A model generated the notes under the pieces. It had not been told where the DNA came from and made no database searches. It saw nothing but the letters and a program-made list of their open reading frames with translations. From the NCBI GenBank assembly GCA_016841045.1, contig JAENZX010000001.1, forward strand, positions 329,541 through 393,540: a stretch of DNA of 64,000 nucleotides, read 5' to 3'. The position numbers and the translations under genes were made by a program. The stretch comes from Thermincola carboxydiphila (GTDB lineage Bacteria; Bacillota; Thermincolia; Thermincolales; UBA2595). This document shows, in pieces, positions 26,881-34,816 of this stretch (position 1 is its first letter; the number at the start of each line of letters is the position of its first letter).

Positions 26881-27441
26881 TTATTGACGCCAATCATAGT
26901 TTCGTTCCGGAATGCCCTGCAGCTCTCTAAGGGTTAATTGGAGGTTGGACCCTTGTTTTAGAATCTTATTATTGACGGAAAAAACCAGAAAGCCCTTGGG
27001 ATGATGGGTAGTGTTACTTATGATATCCCACCTGGCAGGTTTAATGACCTTATCGTCCACTTTCAATTCAGCTTTATCTATAATCGGATATTTGGTCAAA
27101 TCCCCCATATGTGTGGTCATAGATATCTCAAATACATAGTTTTTATTAAAATCATACTTCGAGGCCAAATCTCCCCCTGAATCTTTAAGGTAATCAGGCG
27201 TAATCCATATTGCCTGAACCTGAACTCCACCTTCACCATTGTCAGACCGCACAAATGAGTTTTGTACATCTGTTATATCTCCAGCCGAAGACTGGTTTGT
27301 CCCCCCAGAATCCGATACCTGTCCCGTCTGACTTGGATTGCCTACTCTGTTACTGTTGGCATCTGACTTTTGATTGCACCCTGTTAGTAATACTGCTGAA
27401 GCAAATATTAATAATACTGCAAGACCTATTTTTCTTAGCAT
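26881..27441 (-). CDS. Lipoprotein of unknown function
   Basis: 186 residues from ATG 27441 (GGAGGC upstream; six codons of the longer frame are dropped). Lipobox LLTGC at about residues 17-21, then a Ser/Gln/Gly-rich linker and a beta-rich domain (AIWITPDYLKDSGGDL, FEISMTTHMGDL, THHPKGFLVFS). No family recognised. No extra cysteines in the mature part. Confidence 0.85.
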   Translation of the reverse strand: MLRKIGLAVLLIFASAVLLTGCNQKSDANSNRVGNPSQTGQVSDSGGTNQSSAGDITDVQNSFVRSDNGEGGVQVQAIWITPDYLKDSGGDLASKYDFNKNYVFEISMTTHMGDLTKYPIIDKAELKVDDKVIKPARWDIISNTTHHPKGFLVFSVNNKILKQGSNLQLTLRELQGIPERNYDWRQ

Positions 27442-27501
27442 AATCCTGCCTCCGATCATTTTTATCCCACACTTTATTCATCCCCGTTGTTATGTCAGGA
27501 T

Positions 27502-27975
27502 CTATTCCACAAAAACATACCGAGGCCATAGACCATATTTATTAATCATTCTAAGCATTAAAATAATTGTAACAATATTAACTCCAATTCCGACAGACAT
27601 TAATGGATACCTATATTGTTCAAAAAACAGAGTTGCACCGGAGATACCAATTAATGGCAGTACATCCCCTAAATGATGCAGGCAGCACGCCAACATAGAA
27701 ACTGAAGACGTGCCTGTACCAGATGTGGCGAGAATTGACAGCCTGCCGCTTGGCAGCATTTTTTTTATACTGCGGATATAACTATATAAACCCAGCTGAG
27801 TGCCAAATCCACCGGAAATTGCACCGACAAACAGATAGTCATTCTTCAGCAAATCTGCCGCATGTGACCATGATTGCACTAATCCCACTAAGGTAAAATA
27901 TATTAGCAGCAGTCCTGCTGAAGAAGCAGCACCTATAAAGACAGACCGTAAAATAGTTTTATTTCGTGCACTCAT
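27502..27975 (-). CDS. Membrane protein, first structural gene of the CsoR-linked operon
   Basis: 157 residues from ATG 27975 (AAGGTGG upstream). About four membrane helices. Motif SMLACCLHHLGDVLPLIGISGA with a Cys pair at a helix edge recalls MerT-like transporters but is a different family. Reads next after the leader terminator. Confidence 0.82.
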   Translation of the reverse strand: MSARNKTILRSVFIGAASSAGLLLIYFTLVGLVQSWSHAADLLKNDYLFVGAISGGFGTQLGLYSYIRSIKKMLPSGRLSILATSGTGTSSVSMLACCLHHLGDVLPLIGISGATLFFEQYRYPLMSVGIGVNIVTIILMLRMINKYGLWPRYVFVE

Positions 27976-28008
27976 TGGGTATCCCACCTTAAATATTATA
28001 TCGATCAA

Positions 28009-28038
28009 TAAAAAAAGGGCAGTTTAACGTCTTGCCCG
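28009..28038 (-). terminator. Leader terminator ahead of the operon
   Basis: Minus strand GGGCA / TGCCC stem (extended by flanking CCC) around AGACGTTAAAC, followed by TTTTTTTATT. It lies between the short leader ORF and the first structural gene, so it acts as an attenuator if transcription starts at 28130. Confidence 0.75.
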
Positions 28039-28047
28039 GGACTGGAT

Positions 28048-28104
28048 TCAGCAGCCCTCTTTGCAATGGGCTGTTTCCCTGAGCATCCAGTGTTTTGTAA
28101 ACAT
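28048..28104 (-). CDS. Short leader peptide ORF, 18 codons
   Basis: ATG 28104 with AAAGGGGGCGG upstream, ending TGA at 28048: MFTKHWMLRETAHCKEGC. Two His and two Cys in 18 residues, just downstream of the promoter and just upstream of an intrinsic terminator. A CAGCCC / GGGCTG hairpin lies inside it. Could be a metal-responsive or cysteine-responsive leader peptide, or a fortuitous frame. Confidence 0.5.
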   Translation of the reverse strand: MFTKHWMLRETAHCKEGC

Positions 28105-28136
28105 ATGTTCCGCCCCCTTTCTCATGCTATACTCTC

Positions 28137-28166
28137 AATATAGGGTACCCACCTACCCATTGTCAA
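28137..28166 (-). promoter_or_regulatory. Operon promoter with CsoR-box-like spacer
   Basis: Minus strand TTGACA (28161-28166), 18 bases, TATATT (28137-28142). The spacer is ATGGGTAGGTGGGTACCC, a G-tract with the GGGTACCC palindrome, which resembles CsoR operators. Likely target of the CsoR paralogue at 25187-25507. Confidence 0.7.
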
Positions 28167-28279
28167 TACCTTTTACTAATCCGTGTAGTAAGTTTCACAA
28201 TTTGTTCACAATTGGGACACACATATTAACATAACTGAGTATTATATAACATCAATACGATTAAAGGCAGGTGGTTCAA

Positions 28280-28918
28280 ATGAGTTACGTCCCAGCTCTC
28301 CAGATTATCACACAAAGGATAACCCTGCAGCGAAATAGCTATATAGACTACCCAGTGGTGGTTGGTATGGCAAATATAGCCGTACAGGCCAAAATTAATC
28401 GAGCTATCCTATTCATGGTAAATAAACTTTACAGCGACCAGGTCAGCCAACTGTTGAACCAAGGATACCCTCAAATCCCACCTATGGACATTGTTGGGTG
28501 GTATGAAATCAAAACTAACGAACGAGGTGTTCTGAGTTTATCAATAGGCAACTACACCATGGCATACCCCGCAGCTCACGGCTGGACTATTATAAAATCC
28601 TTAACCTTTGAGATCCAGACTGGAGAAATATATCAATTGTATGATCTCTTTAAGCCTGATAGCAACTATATGAATGTTCTTTCAGACCTCATTTCAGCAC
28701 AGATTAAAGCAAGAAACATATCGCTAATCAGCCCGTACCCAGGAATAAAACCCTACAATCAGGACTACTATATCGCAGACAAAGCCCTGGTCATTTATTA
28801 TCAGCTGGTAGAGTTCACACCTTATGTGTACGGATTCCCGATGTTTCCAATATCCGTATATGAGATTCAAGATTTAATTAAACCGGACACTCCACTTGAG
28901 AAAATGGTGGCAGATTAA
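28280..28918 (+). CDS. DUF3298/RsiV-like protein
   Basis: 212 residues from ATG 28280 (AGGTGG upstream). Pattern with ITLQRNSYIDYPVVVGM, ANIAVQAKINRAILFMV, and YQLYDLFKPDSNYMNVLSDLI matches the DUF4163-DUF3298 extracytoplasmic domain of RsiV/PdaC-like proteins of spore formers. No signal peptide is visible, which is odd for this family. Divergent from the eleven-gene operon. Confidence 0.82.
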   Translation: MSYVPALQIITQRITLQRNSYIDYPVVVGMANIAVQAKINRAILFMVNKLYSDQVSQLLNQGYPQIPPMDIVGWYEIKTNERGVLSLSIGNYTMAYPAAHGWTIIKSLTFEIQTGEIYQLYDLFKPDSNYMNVLSDLISAQIKARNISLISPYPGIKPYNQDYYIADKALVIYYQLVEFTPYVYGFPMFPISVYEIQDLIKPDTPLEKMVAD

Positions 28919-28949
28919 CTATTGAGCAGCTTATTATATCCTGTTAAAA

Positions 28950-28995
28950 GCAAGCCCCCCCTTTGAAGCATTTCACTTCGCAGGGGGGCTTACAA
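28950..28995. terminator. Bidirectional terminator
   Basis: AAGCCCCCC / GGGGGGCTT stem with a loop of about 25 bases, T-rich on the plus side. Lies between convergent genes. Confidence 0.88.
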
Positions 28996-29023
28996 TTTTA
29001 ACTTTATTATTTTGCGGCGAAAG

Positions 29024-30676
29024 TTAGTAACAAATGACAGGAGTACCAGGCGTAATATTATCGAATATCTTTTTTGCTACATTGTACGGTGAATTTACAC
29101 AGCCGTGAGAACCATTTGTCTTATATATATTTTTACCAAAAACACTTCTCCAGCTCGCATCATGAATCCCTATACCTCCATCAAAGGGCATCCAAAAGTC
29201 TACGTGAACAGCGTAATCTGGACCTCTTAGTATAGCATCTCTTGCTTTATATTTTAGACTGTAAATTCCTTTACGTGTTGAATGATTTTGGCGTACATTT
29301 CCTGTAACTACATCTCCATGTACTATCAGTGAGCCGTTTTTATAAAACCATAAATGCTGCTTTGCCAAAGATATTTCTACATAGGTATTTTCAATATCAT
29401 TATTACCATAGGAAAAGGTATTTTGACTGTATATAGGTTCTTTTGTTATGGTTTTCCCTTCCTTAATGGCAGAGATTAAGTATTGGGTTTCTTTTGCTTT
29501 ATTAATAGATCTACCGTAATCACCACCGCTGATTTTTATTATTTCTCCTGATGATGTAACAAAATTTCTTGTCTTACCAACTGTGTTAAAAATATTAGAA
29601 AGTTCATTTATATACTCTTTCACCTTTTCTTCACTAACTGTAACTTTTAAATTTTCATCAATATTAAGCCATTGATTTATTTGGGAGCCATCTAAAGTTT
29701 TTTTACTGTCTCCAGAGGTATAGGAGATTTTTGTGGCAACATATTTATTAAGAGTATCTCTAGCCTTCAGGACTTTTGGCGAATTCGAATCATATTTGGG
29801 TTTAATGTAACAACCCATCAATTCCAAATCTATTTCAGCTTCCATCTTGCTTATTGAATATGCTGCATGAGAATATAAAATTTGTTTATTCACCTTGTTT
29901 CCAATGACTTCGTTAACAATTACATAACTATTGTCCACATACTTAAAGCTGGGATTTTTAGGTTCAACTATGTTGCCTGGTTTAAAACAAGAAAGTTGGT
30001 TTATTCGTTCCTTCAACAGCTTCTCATCATATGTTAATACCGCTGTCTTTTTAGAGTTTTCTCCGGCAAAAAATGCAGATATCCACTTCAATCCCTTCTG
30101 AGAATCCTTAATTTTTTTAAATTCTTCTCCTGAAGTGAACTTTAAGCCCACCTCATGGGCTTTTATTTGTTCGATCTTACCCCCTCGTTCTTTTATGTTT
30201 AGCCTATAAGCCTTAAGTTCAGCTGCCATTACTTCTTTTACATCCTCTAAGGTTTTCCCTGAAACATTTATACCATTGATTTCAGTGCCAAAATAAAAAT
30301 GATTCTTGAAATATTGTGCCATTCCTAAATAAATAACAAGTAAAGTAAAAAGAAGAAGCATTGCGCATATAAGAAACTTTCTATACTTTGTTACCAGGTG
30401 TTTTATAGTGTTTTCTATTGGCTCTTCTGCTGGTTCTTCTGTTGGCTCTTCTGCTGGGTCTTCTATTAGTTCTTCTGTTGGCTCCTCCGTTGATTCTTCT
30501 ACTGGCTCTTCTGTTGATTCTTCTACTGGTTCCTCAAATGGTTCTTCTATTGGTTTTTTTATGAGCTCTTTCGCTGGTATTAATTCTGGACTTTCTATTT
30601 CCTTTTCCGTAAGCTCACCTCTTTTTTCAGCAAAACTTAACAGGTGCATTGTCCTTTCTTGAGGTTGATATGCCAT
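29024..30676 (-). CDS. Membrane-anchored L,D-transpeptidase (YkuD)
   Basis: 550 residues. N-terminal cytosolic part with about 14 EEP(V/T/A/I) repeats (about residues 40-88), one membrane helix about 97-118 (FLICAMLLLFTLLVIYL), two peptidoglycan-binding type-4 modules (about 130-420), and the YkuD catalytic domain with HGDVVTGN, GIHD and SHGCVN, Cys near 525. Cross-links peptidoglycan through 3-3 bonds in the wall of Gram-positives. The acidic tandem repeat is unusual ahead of a membrane helix. Confidence 0.94.
   Translation of the reverse strand: MAYQPQERTMHLLSFAEKRGELTEKEIESPELIPAKELIKKPIEEPFEEPVEESTEEPVEESTEEPTEELIEDPAEEPTEEPAEEPIENTIKHLVTKYRKFLICAMLLLFTLLVIYLGMAQYFKNHFYFGTEINGINVSGKTLEDVKEVMAAELKAYRLNIKERGGKIEQIKAHEVGLKFTSGEEFKKIKDSQKGLKWISAFFAGENSKKTAVLTYDEKLLKERINQLSCFKPGNIVEPKNPSFKYVDNSYVIVNEVIGNKVNKQILYSHAAYSISKMEAEIDLELMGCYIKPKYDSNSPKVLKARDTLNKYVATKISYTSGDSKKTLDGSQINQWLNIDENLKVTVSEEKVKEYINELSNIFNTVGKTRNFVTSSGEIIKISGGDYGRSINKAKETQYLISAIKEGKTITKEPIYSQNTFSYGNNDIENTYVEISLAKQHLWFYKNGSLIVHGDVVTGNVRQNHSTRKGIYSLKYKARDAILRGPDYAVHVDFWMPFDGGIGIHDASWRSVFGKNIYKTNGSHGCVNSPYNVAKKIFDNITPGTPVICY
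30425..30562. repeat. Tandem Glu-Glu-Pro coding repeat
   Basis: A roughly 12-base unit (plus strand GGCTCTTCTGYTG / GATTCTTCTACTG variants) repeated over about 140 bases inside the L,D-transpeptidase. It encodes EEPVEEST-type units on the minus strand. It may vary in copy number between strains. Confidence 0.8.
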
Positions 30677-30940
30677 TTAAATTACTCTTCATCGCATTTT
30701 ATGTTTCAGAATTTATACTTAAGACAATTATTTTTGTATTTTTCAAAGTTGTTTCACAAGCAAGAGTTAATACCATACTGAATCGATTCGTAGCCGGTGA
30801 ATCAAGTTTAAAGAAAGTTGGAGGAATTTTTTGTCACAATTTGAGAGGATAAGTAATAATTCTAGCGAAATAAGGCATGTAAATGTTTTGACAGTATAGG
30901 GTCTTATAGGGACAGCTATATCTTTAAGGAGGGAAAAATT

Positions 30941-31555
30941 CTGAATAAATTAATTGTAGTAACTCTAATCTTAATGATGGCGTTGGTTGGGTGCTCAAAG
31001 CAAACTGCAACTTCATCTCCAACTCAAAATGTGGAACAAATAAAAACTGATACTGGTAATGAGCAAGTTCAAGACAACACCAAAAAAGAATCGGCGCAAG
31101 AAAACATATCAGAAGTTGCTGTGCCTGAAAAGAATGAGAATGATTCATCTGAAAAAAGCAATGAAAAAAAGGAAGAAGAAAAATTAAATAAGGAAGCTTC
31201 CCCCAACAGTCAGGAAATAATCGGCAGCAATCCACCCATAACTTCTAGCCAAAAAGCAGAGAGTAAAAGCTCAAAATCTTCACAACAAGTAAAACAGCCT
31301 GTAGAATTAGCTAAATCAGTTGCTTCTATTGATGATTCCGGCGCTGATTATTTTATTCTTTTTGATTACAATCAAAACAATTATTTAGTAAGGGCTTATA
31401 TGAACCAACAGGGACCGGGACTGTATTCAGGATTGACAGAAGATTATTTGGTGAATAAAACTTCAGGTCAAGCTTCAAAAACAATAGCAAACCAAATCGA
31501 TTTTAATAAGCATATATTGGTATATGCGAAACAATCTGGGCGAGTTATAGAGTAG
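30941..31555 (+). CDS. Lipoprotein with Lys/Glu/Ser-rich linker, CTG start
   Basis: 204 residues if translation starts at CTG 30941, which has AAGGAGGG exactly seven bases upstream. That start gives a complete lipoprotein signal, MNKLIVVTLILMMALVGC. The first ATG in frame, at 30974, would leave only a six-residue stub before the lipobox Cys. The mature part is a charged low-complexity linker (about 20-115) and a small C-terminal domain (DYFILFDYNQNNYLVRAYM). Family not recognised. Confidence 0.82.
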   Translation: MNKLIVVTLILMMALVGCSKQTATSSPTQNVEQIKTDTGNEQVQDNTKKESAQENISEVAVPEKNENDSSEKSNEKKEEEKLNKEASPNSQEIIGSNPPITSSQKAESKSSKSSQQVKQPVELAKSVASIDDSGADYFILFDYNQNNYLVRAYMNQQGPGLYSGLTEDYLVNKTSGQASKTIANQIDFNKHILVYAKQSGRVIE

Positions 31556-31587
31556 CAACGAGATACTAAGAATGCTAAAAGCGTAAA

Positions 31588-31634
31588 ACACACATCAAAA
31601 CGACCTGCCAATTCTGCAGGTCGTTTTGATGTGC
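31588..31634 (+). terminator. Terminator of the lipoprotein gene
   Basis: Perfect 18-bp stem (CACATCAAAACGACCTGC and its complement) around CAATTCT, with TTTTGATGTG in the right arm. No long T-run, but very stable. Confidence 0.8.
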
Positions 31635-31725
31635 TTCAAATTAAATTTGTAGATAAATTACTACAAATAGCTTAGGAGGGGTAACCCCTCCCTATTGACT
31701 GTTTCTGTTAACTATGAGTTATTTT

Positions 31726-32256
31726 CTAACCGTTTTTTATATAGAGAGCGCCAATTGAATATCTTCCGAAGTAATGACCGACCCGTGAGAAACCATATGA
31801 TTTGACAAACTGGTCAAGCTCTTCCCTGGAGTAACTCTTGTCACAGTTCTTACATCTGGCAGCTGTTGCACAGCACCTTCCTTTTTCCCTACACTTTACT
31901 TCAATCAAAAGGTACCCCCCAGGGCGAAGATTTAATACAACATTATCCAGATACTTTTCTCTCTCCTTTTGGTTCGATATTATATTAAGAACAAAGGTTG
32001 ATATTACTAAATCTACATTGAGCTTGCTTTTATGCAGAATACCAGTTTCGAGCAAGCCGGCTATTTTACCGACCGCCTTGCTGTTCCTAATTTTCGTTAA
32101 CTGCTCAGGTAAGTCAGCGGCATATACCTTGAAACCTTCCTCCGACATAAATATAGAATTCCTAAGGTTGCCCGAACCATAGTCAAGGACGTTTAAGCTG
32201 CCGCTTCTTTTGAAAAATGGAAGGTATTCAACTACACTTCTGGCAACAGATGACAT
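31726..32256 (-). CDS. SAM-dependent methyltransferase
   Basis: 176 residues. Class I motif I in NVLDYGSGNLRNSIF and a D-loop (VYAADLP), then VISTFVLNII and LRPGGYLLIEV. An unusual Cys-rich stretch, CREKGRCCATAARCKNC (about 122-138), may bind a metal or cluster. Starts four bases after the hydrolase stop. Substrate unknown. Region 31640-31725 has two small hairpins (AGGGAGGGG/CCCCTCCT and TTTGTAG/CTACAAA) that may end the unit. Confidence 0.82.
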   Translation of the reverse strand: MSSVARSVVEYLPFFKRSGSLNVLDYGSGNLRNSIFMSEEGFKVYAADLPEQLTKIRNSKAVGKIAGLLETGILHKSKLNVDLVISTFVLNIISNQKEREKYLDNVVLNLRPGGYLLIEVKCREKGRCCATAARCKNCDKSYSREELDQFVKSYGFSRVGHYFGRYSIGALYIKNG

Positions 32257-32259
32257 GCT

Positions 32260-33135
32260 TCATTCCTCCGTAAACGGTACATAAATGCTTTCTACCAGGT
32301 CTTTTTTGTCATAACCAATTTTACCCGGTAAAGAACTCTGATTTTTGGAAACATTACCGCAGTTTTTCTTGCAGTTTTCAATCCAGTTTAAAGTTACTCT
32401 AAAGACCTCTTCCTCCCAGGAAGGATTGGAGAAAGTATGATCCGCACCCATAACCAGATGAAAATCGCTATTTAAAAGTACTCTTATTCTTGTTTCTTTG
32501 TAAAGACTTACATTTTTAAATGATATTTCTTCATCACCGGTACCATGAATTATTAAAACAGGGCCACTAAAGTTTTGAACCGCTTGAAGTGGGCGGTTCT
32601 GCTGCAGTGATTTTAAAAATCTAGCTCCCAGCTCAAAGCCCATATAATTTTCTGTCCCGGAATTCCAGACAGAATCGAATATCCTATGTCCTACAATGCC
32701 AAGAATGTCGTCATACATTTTAGCAACCGGCGCCCACATCACTAAGCCAGTTAAATCTTCTACCGTTTCAGCTGTTAGGGCTGCAACTGCTCCTCCCATA
32801 CTGTGTCCAATAAGAAATACTTTGTCAATTTGAGAGTTGCTCTGCCTTAGAAATTCGATAGCTGCAAGCGTTTCGTTTACCTGACCGTCTATAGTAATCT
32901 CACTGTGATCACCATCACTGTCCCCACAACCACTAAAATCAAATCGCAAAACTATGTAACCAGCATCACAAAAAGTACGGGCAGCCTTTACGAATATACG
33001 GTGCATACCTATCTTGTTTCCTATAAACCCGTGGCATATAACGACAGCAGAGGAACCGGAACAGGACTTATCAGGTGTATGAAGTACTCCTCTTAGTATT
33101 TTTGAGCCCACCTGAAAACTTACTAACTGTTCCAT
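32260..33135 (-). CDS. Alpha/beta hydrolase
   Basis: 291 residues. Nucleophile elbow GHSMGG with Ser near 115, oxyanion segment CHGFIGNK, acid in IIHGTGDEEI and catalytic His in GADHTF. Resembles the Bacillus YtmA/AXE-like serine hydrolases of broad esterase activity. GAGGTGG precedes the ATG. Coupled to the methyltransferase. Confidence 0.9.
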   Translation of the reverse strand: MEQLVSFQVGSKILRGVLHTPDKSCSGSSAVVICHGFIGNKIGMHRIFVKAARTFCDAGYIVLRFDFSGCGDSDGDHSEITIDGQVNETLAAIEFLRQSNSQIDKVFLIGHSMGGAVAALTAETVEDLTGLVMWAPVAKMYDDILGIVGHRIFDSVWNSGTENYMGFELGARFLKSLQQNRPLQAVQNFSGPVLIIHGTGDEEISFKNVSLYKETRIRVLLNSDFHLVMGADHTFSNPSWEEEVFRVTLNWIENCKKNCGNVSKNQSSLPGKIGYDKKDLVESIYVPFTEE

Positions 33136-33232
33136 AAAACCACCTCGTCAATCCCTAGTATTCTTATCTGTTTTGTGTGGATTAATGATATGATATACAT
33201 CGTTGCATCATTTGTCAACTAATTTTGTCAAA

Positions 33233-33270
33233 AAAATAGAACTTCTAAATAACTTCAGAAGCTCTAAATT
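33233..33270 (-). terminator. Terminator of the membrane selenoprotein unit
   Basis: Minus strand AGAGCTTCT / AGAAGTTCT stem (9 bp, one G-U) and ATTTTTTTG tail. It lies after the second, distal stop at 33275, not after the internal UGA, which supports read-through. Confidence 0.85.
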
Positions 33271-33274
33271 TAGT

Positions 33275-34447
33275 CTAAGCACGTTTCCCTATTGCGGCTA
33301 AGACATTATTATTATCATTAGGCACCTTATGAGCTAGATAAAATTTGTAAAATATAAAGAGATATACAAATGTTGCCCATATCGTACTTGCATAGTTTAC
33401 AATCAAGAGCAACATCGAGGGGAAATAATTACCGTATACATAAACCCCCAAAACTTGGGAGCCAACCAAAGCTCAGACCATGGCCCATTGAGGTGCGGCG
33501 AATTCACTTTTATAGAAATACTCCGTAAAGTAACTACTGAGAAGATATAACGAAAAGATGCCCCACCCAATGGTAATTACATAAGAAAAGTTAATTAATA
33601 GGAATGATATAACCTTTATGTCAAATTTAAAAACTGTATGTGAATAGATCGCGATTCTGTAAAAGCTTATTCCGAATAAACACGTAATGGGAATCACTAA
33701 AAAGAAACTGGGCTGAACAGGATTTTGGGGTAAACTGGCAGACTTTATCTGCAGGTAAAGCAAATAACCAAGTTTAGCAACCAGTAAGAAAATACCGACA
33801 CTTAATGCTGCCAATGACGCAAAGGCTGCTATAGCTGCTATCTTATTGTTAGTTGACATTGACGCTATTCCTGTCCCGGTTAAGTTAACCAAACCGAAGG
33901 CAAAAACATCAATCAGCCACACAAAATTTAATTTAGCTGAATCAAAGGGTTTGGTTAACCATATTTTAAGAAACTTAAATTCATAAGCAAACAGCATTAA
34001 CCAGAGAAGTAAATAGAATACCAGGCCGGGTAACATCAGTGCCTGAATATTAGATGATACTTCTGGAAAAAAGAATCCCAAAGGTGCTAAAATCACATTA
34101 GCCGTCATTGAAAGTGACGCAATGGGTACAAAAATACCTACAGTTGAGGTAGGCAGGCTATTTATGAAATTTCTATATTCGATTTTGTTAAAACGCCACT
34201 GTACGAGACTTTTTAAAAAAACCAAAGTAAAAACAAAGTTAATAATAGTGAATACTGCCATAATTAAAATCATAGGCAGATACAGAGCAGTTTGACCAGT
34301 TGTCAACTGGTCCCATGGGATATCTGACAATTTAATTAATCCTTTTCCATGTGGCACTTCAAACTGCAAATAATTGAAGGCCATCAATGTGATACCCCCC
34401 GCAGCTAGGGGCAGCTGAAATTTAAAAGGTGTAAACTTCATAATCAC
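33275..34447 (-). CDS. Polytopic membrane protein with in-frame UGA, candidate selenoprotein (TsoY-like)
   Basis: A 390-residue frame from ATG 34447 with TGA at 33473-33475 as codon 325. The first part has about nine membrane helices (TFKFQLPLAAGGITL-type start, FALVNLTGTGIA, FFLVIPITCLFGISF). Right after the UGA the frame continues with ALVGSQVLGVYVYGNYF and another helix (IWATFVYLFIFYKFYLA), as in one unbroken protein. There is no ribosome site for the downstream piece, whose first possible start is a TTG. A SECIS-like hairpin follows the UGA, and the terminator lies behind the distal stop. I recall a database name TsoY for such membrane (seleno)proteins, unverified. Confidence 0.85.
33443..33463 (-). 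promoter_or_regulatory. SECIS-like hairpin of the membrane selenoprotein
   Basis: Minus strand GGCTCCCA / TGGGGGTT (with G-U pairs) closing the loop AGTTT. The loop starts 18 bases after the UGA and has G at its second place followed by U, in line with bacterial SECIS rules. Confidence 0.7.
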
Positions 34448-34465
34448 TCTCCTAGTATCACCGTG

Positions 34466-34798
34466 TTAATGCGTGTAATCAATTATCCTGATCTCTGCTC
34501 CAACCTTTTTTGAAATTGCATCTTTTATCTTTTCTGCATTTGGACAAGCAAAACCAATAGGGTTGCCTCTTGTAATACAAGAAGCAAGAACAATAGTATC
34601 AGCACCTCGTCTAATCATTTCCGATGCTCTGGTAACCGCCTTCTTACCTGGGCATCCTCCGCAAGTGTTTATTCCTATAACTTCAATTTCTCCCGTAACG
34701 CCTTCAAAGGCACAAGCTTTATCCTTCATTACCTTAAAATCAGTCGTCGCAGGACAATAGTCCTCTGTTTGCAAACACCTTATCAAACCAACTTTCAT
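34466..34798 (-). CDS. CGGC-domain protein
   Basis: 110 residues. Conserved CGGCPGKKAVTRASEMI with a CxxC-type pair and ASCITRGNPIGFACPN; these are the marks of the CGGC family, proposed metal-binding or redox proteins. Ends 19 bases before the membrane selenoprotein gene and follows the ferredoxin gene by 19 bases, so the three form one unit. Possible electron or metal handover; inference. Confidence 0.88.
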   Translation of the reverse strand: MKVGLIRCLQTEDYCPATTDFKVMKDKACAFEGVTGEIEVIGINTCGGCPGKKAVTRASEMIRRGADTIVLASCITRGNPIGFACPNAEKIKDAISKKVGAEIRIIDYTH

Positions 34799-34816
34799 AG
34801 AAATTCTCTCCTTTCC

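Noticed and set aside
30425-30562. Possible CRISPR array
   Set aside because: Units are about 12 bases without unique spacers and lie in a coding frame for Glu-Glu-Pro.
30649-30852. Plus-strand frame over the start of the L,D-transpeptidase
   Set aside because: No ribosome site; overlaps a clear gene on the other strand.
10437-33475. UGA read as tryptophan (alternative genetic code)
   Set aside because: Many genes here end normally in TGA, for example the hydrolase at 32260 and the permease at 55731.
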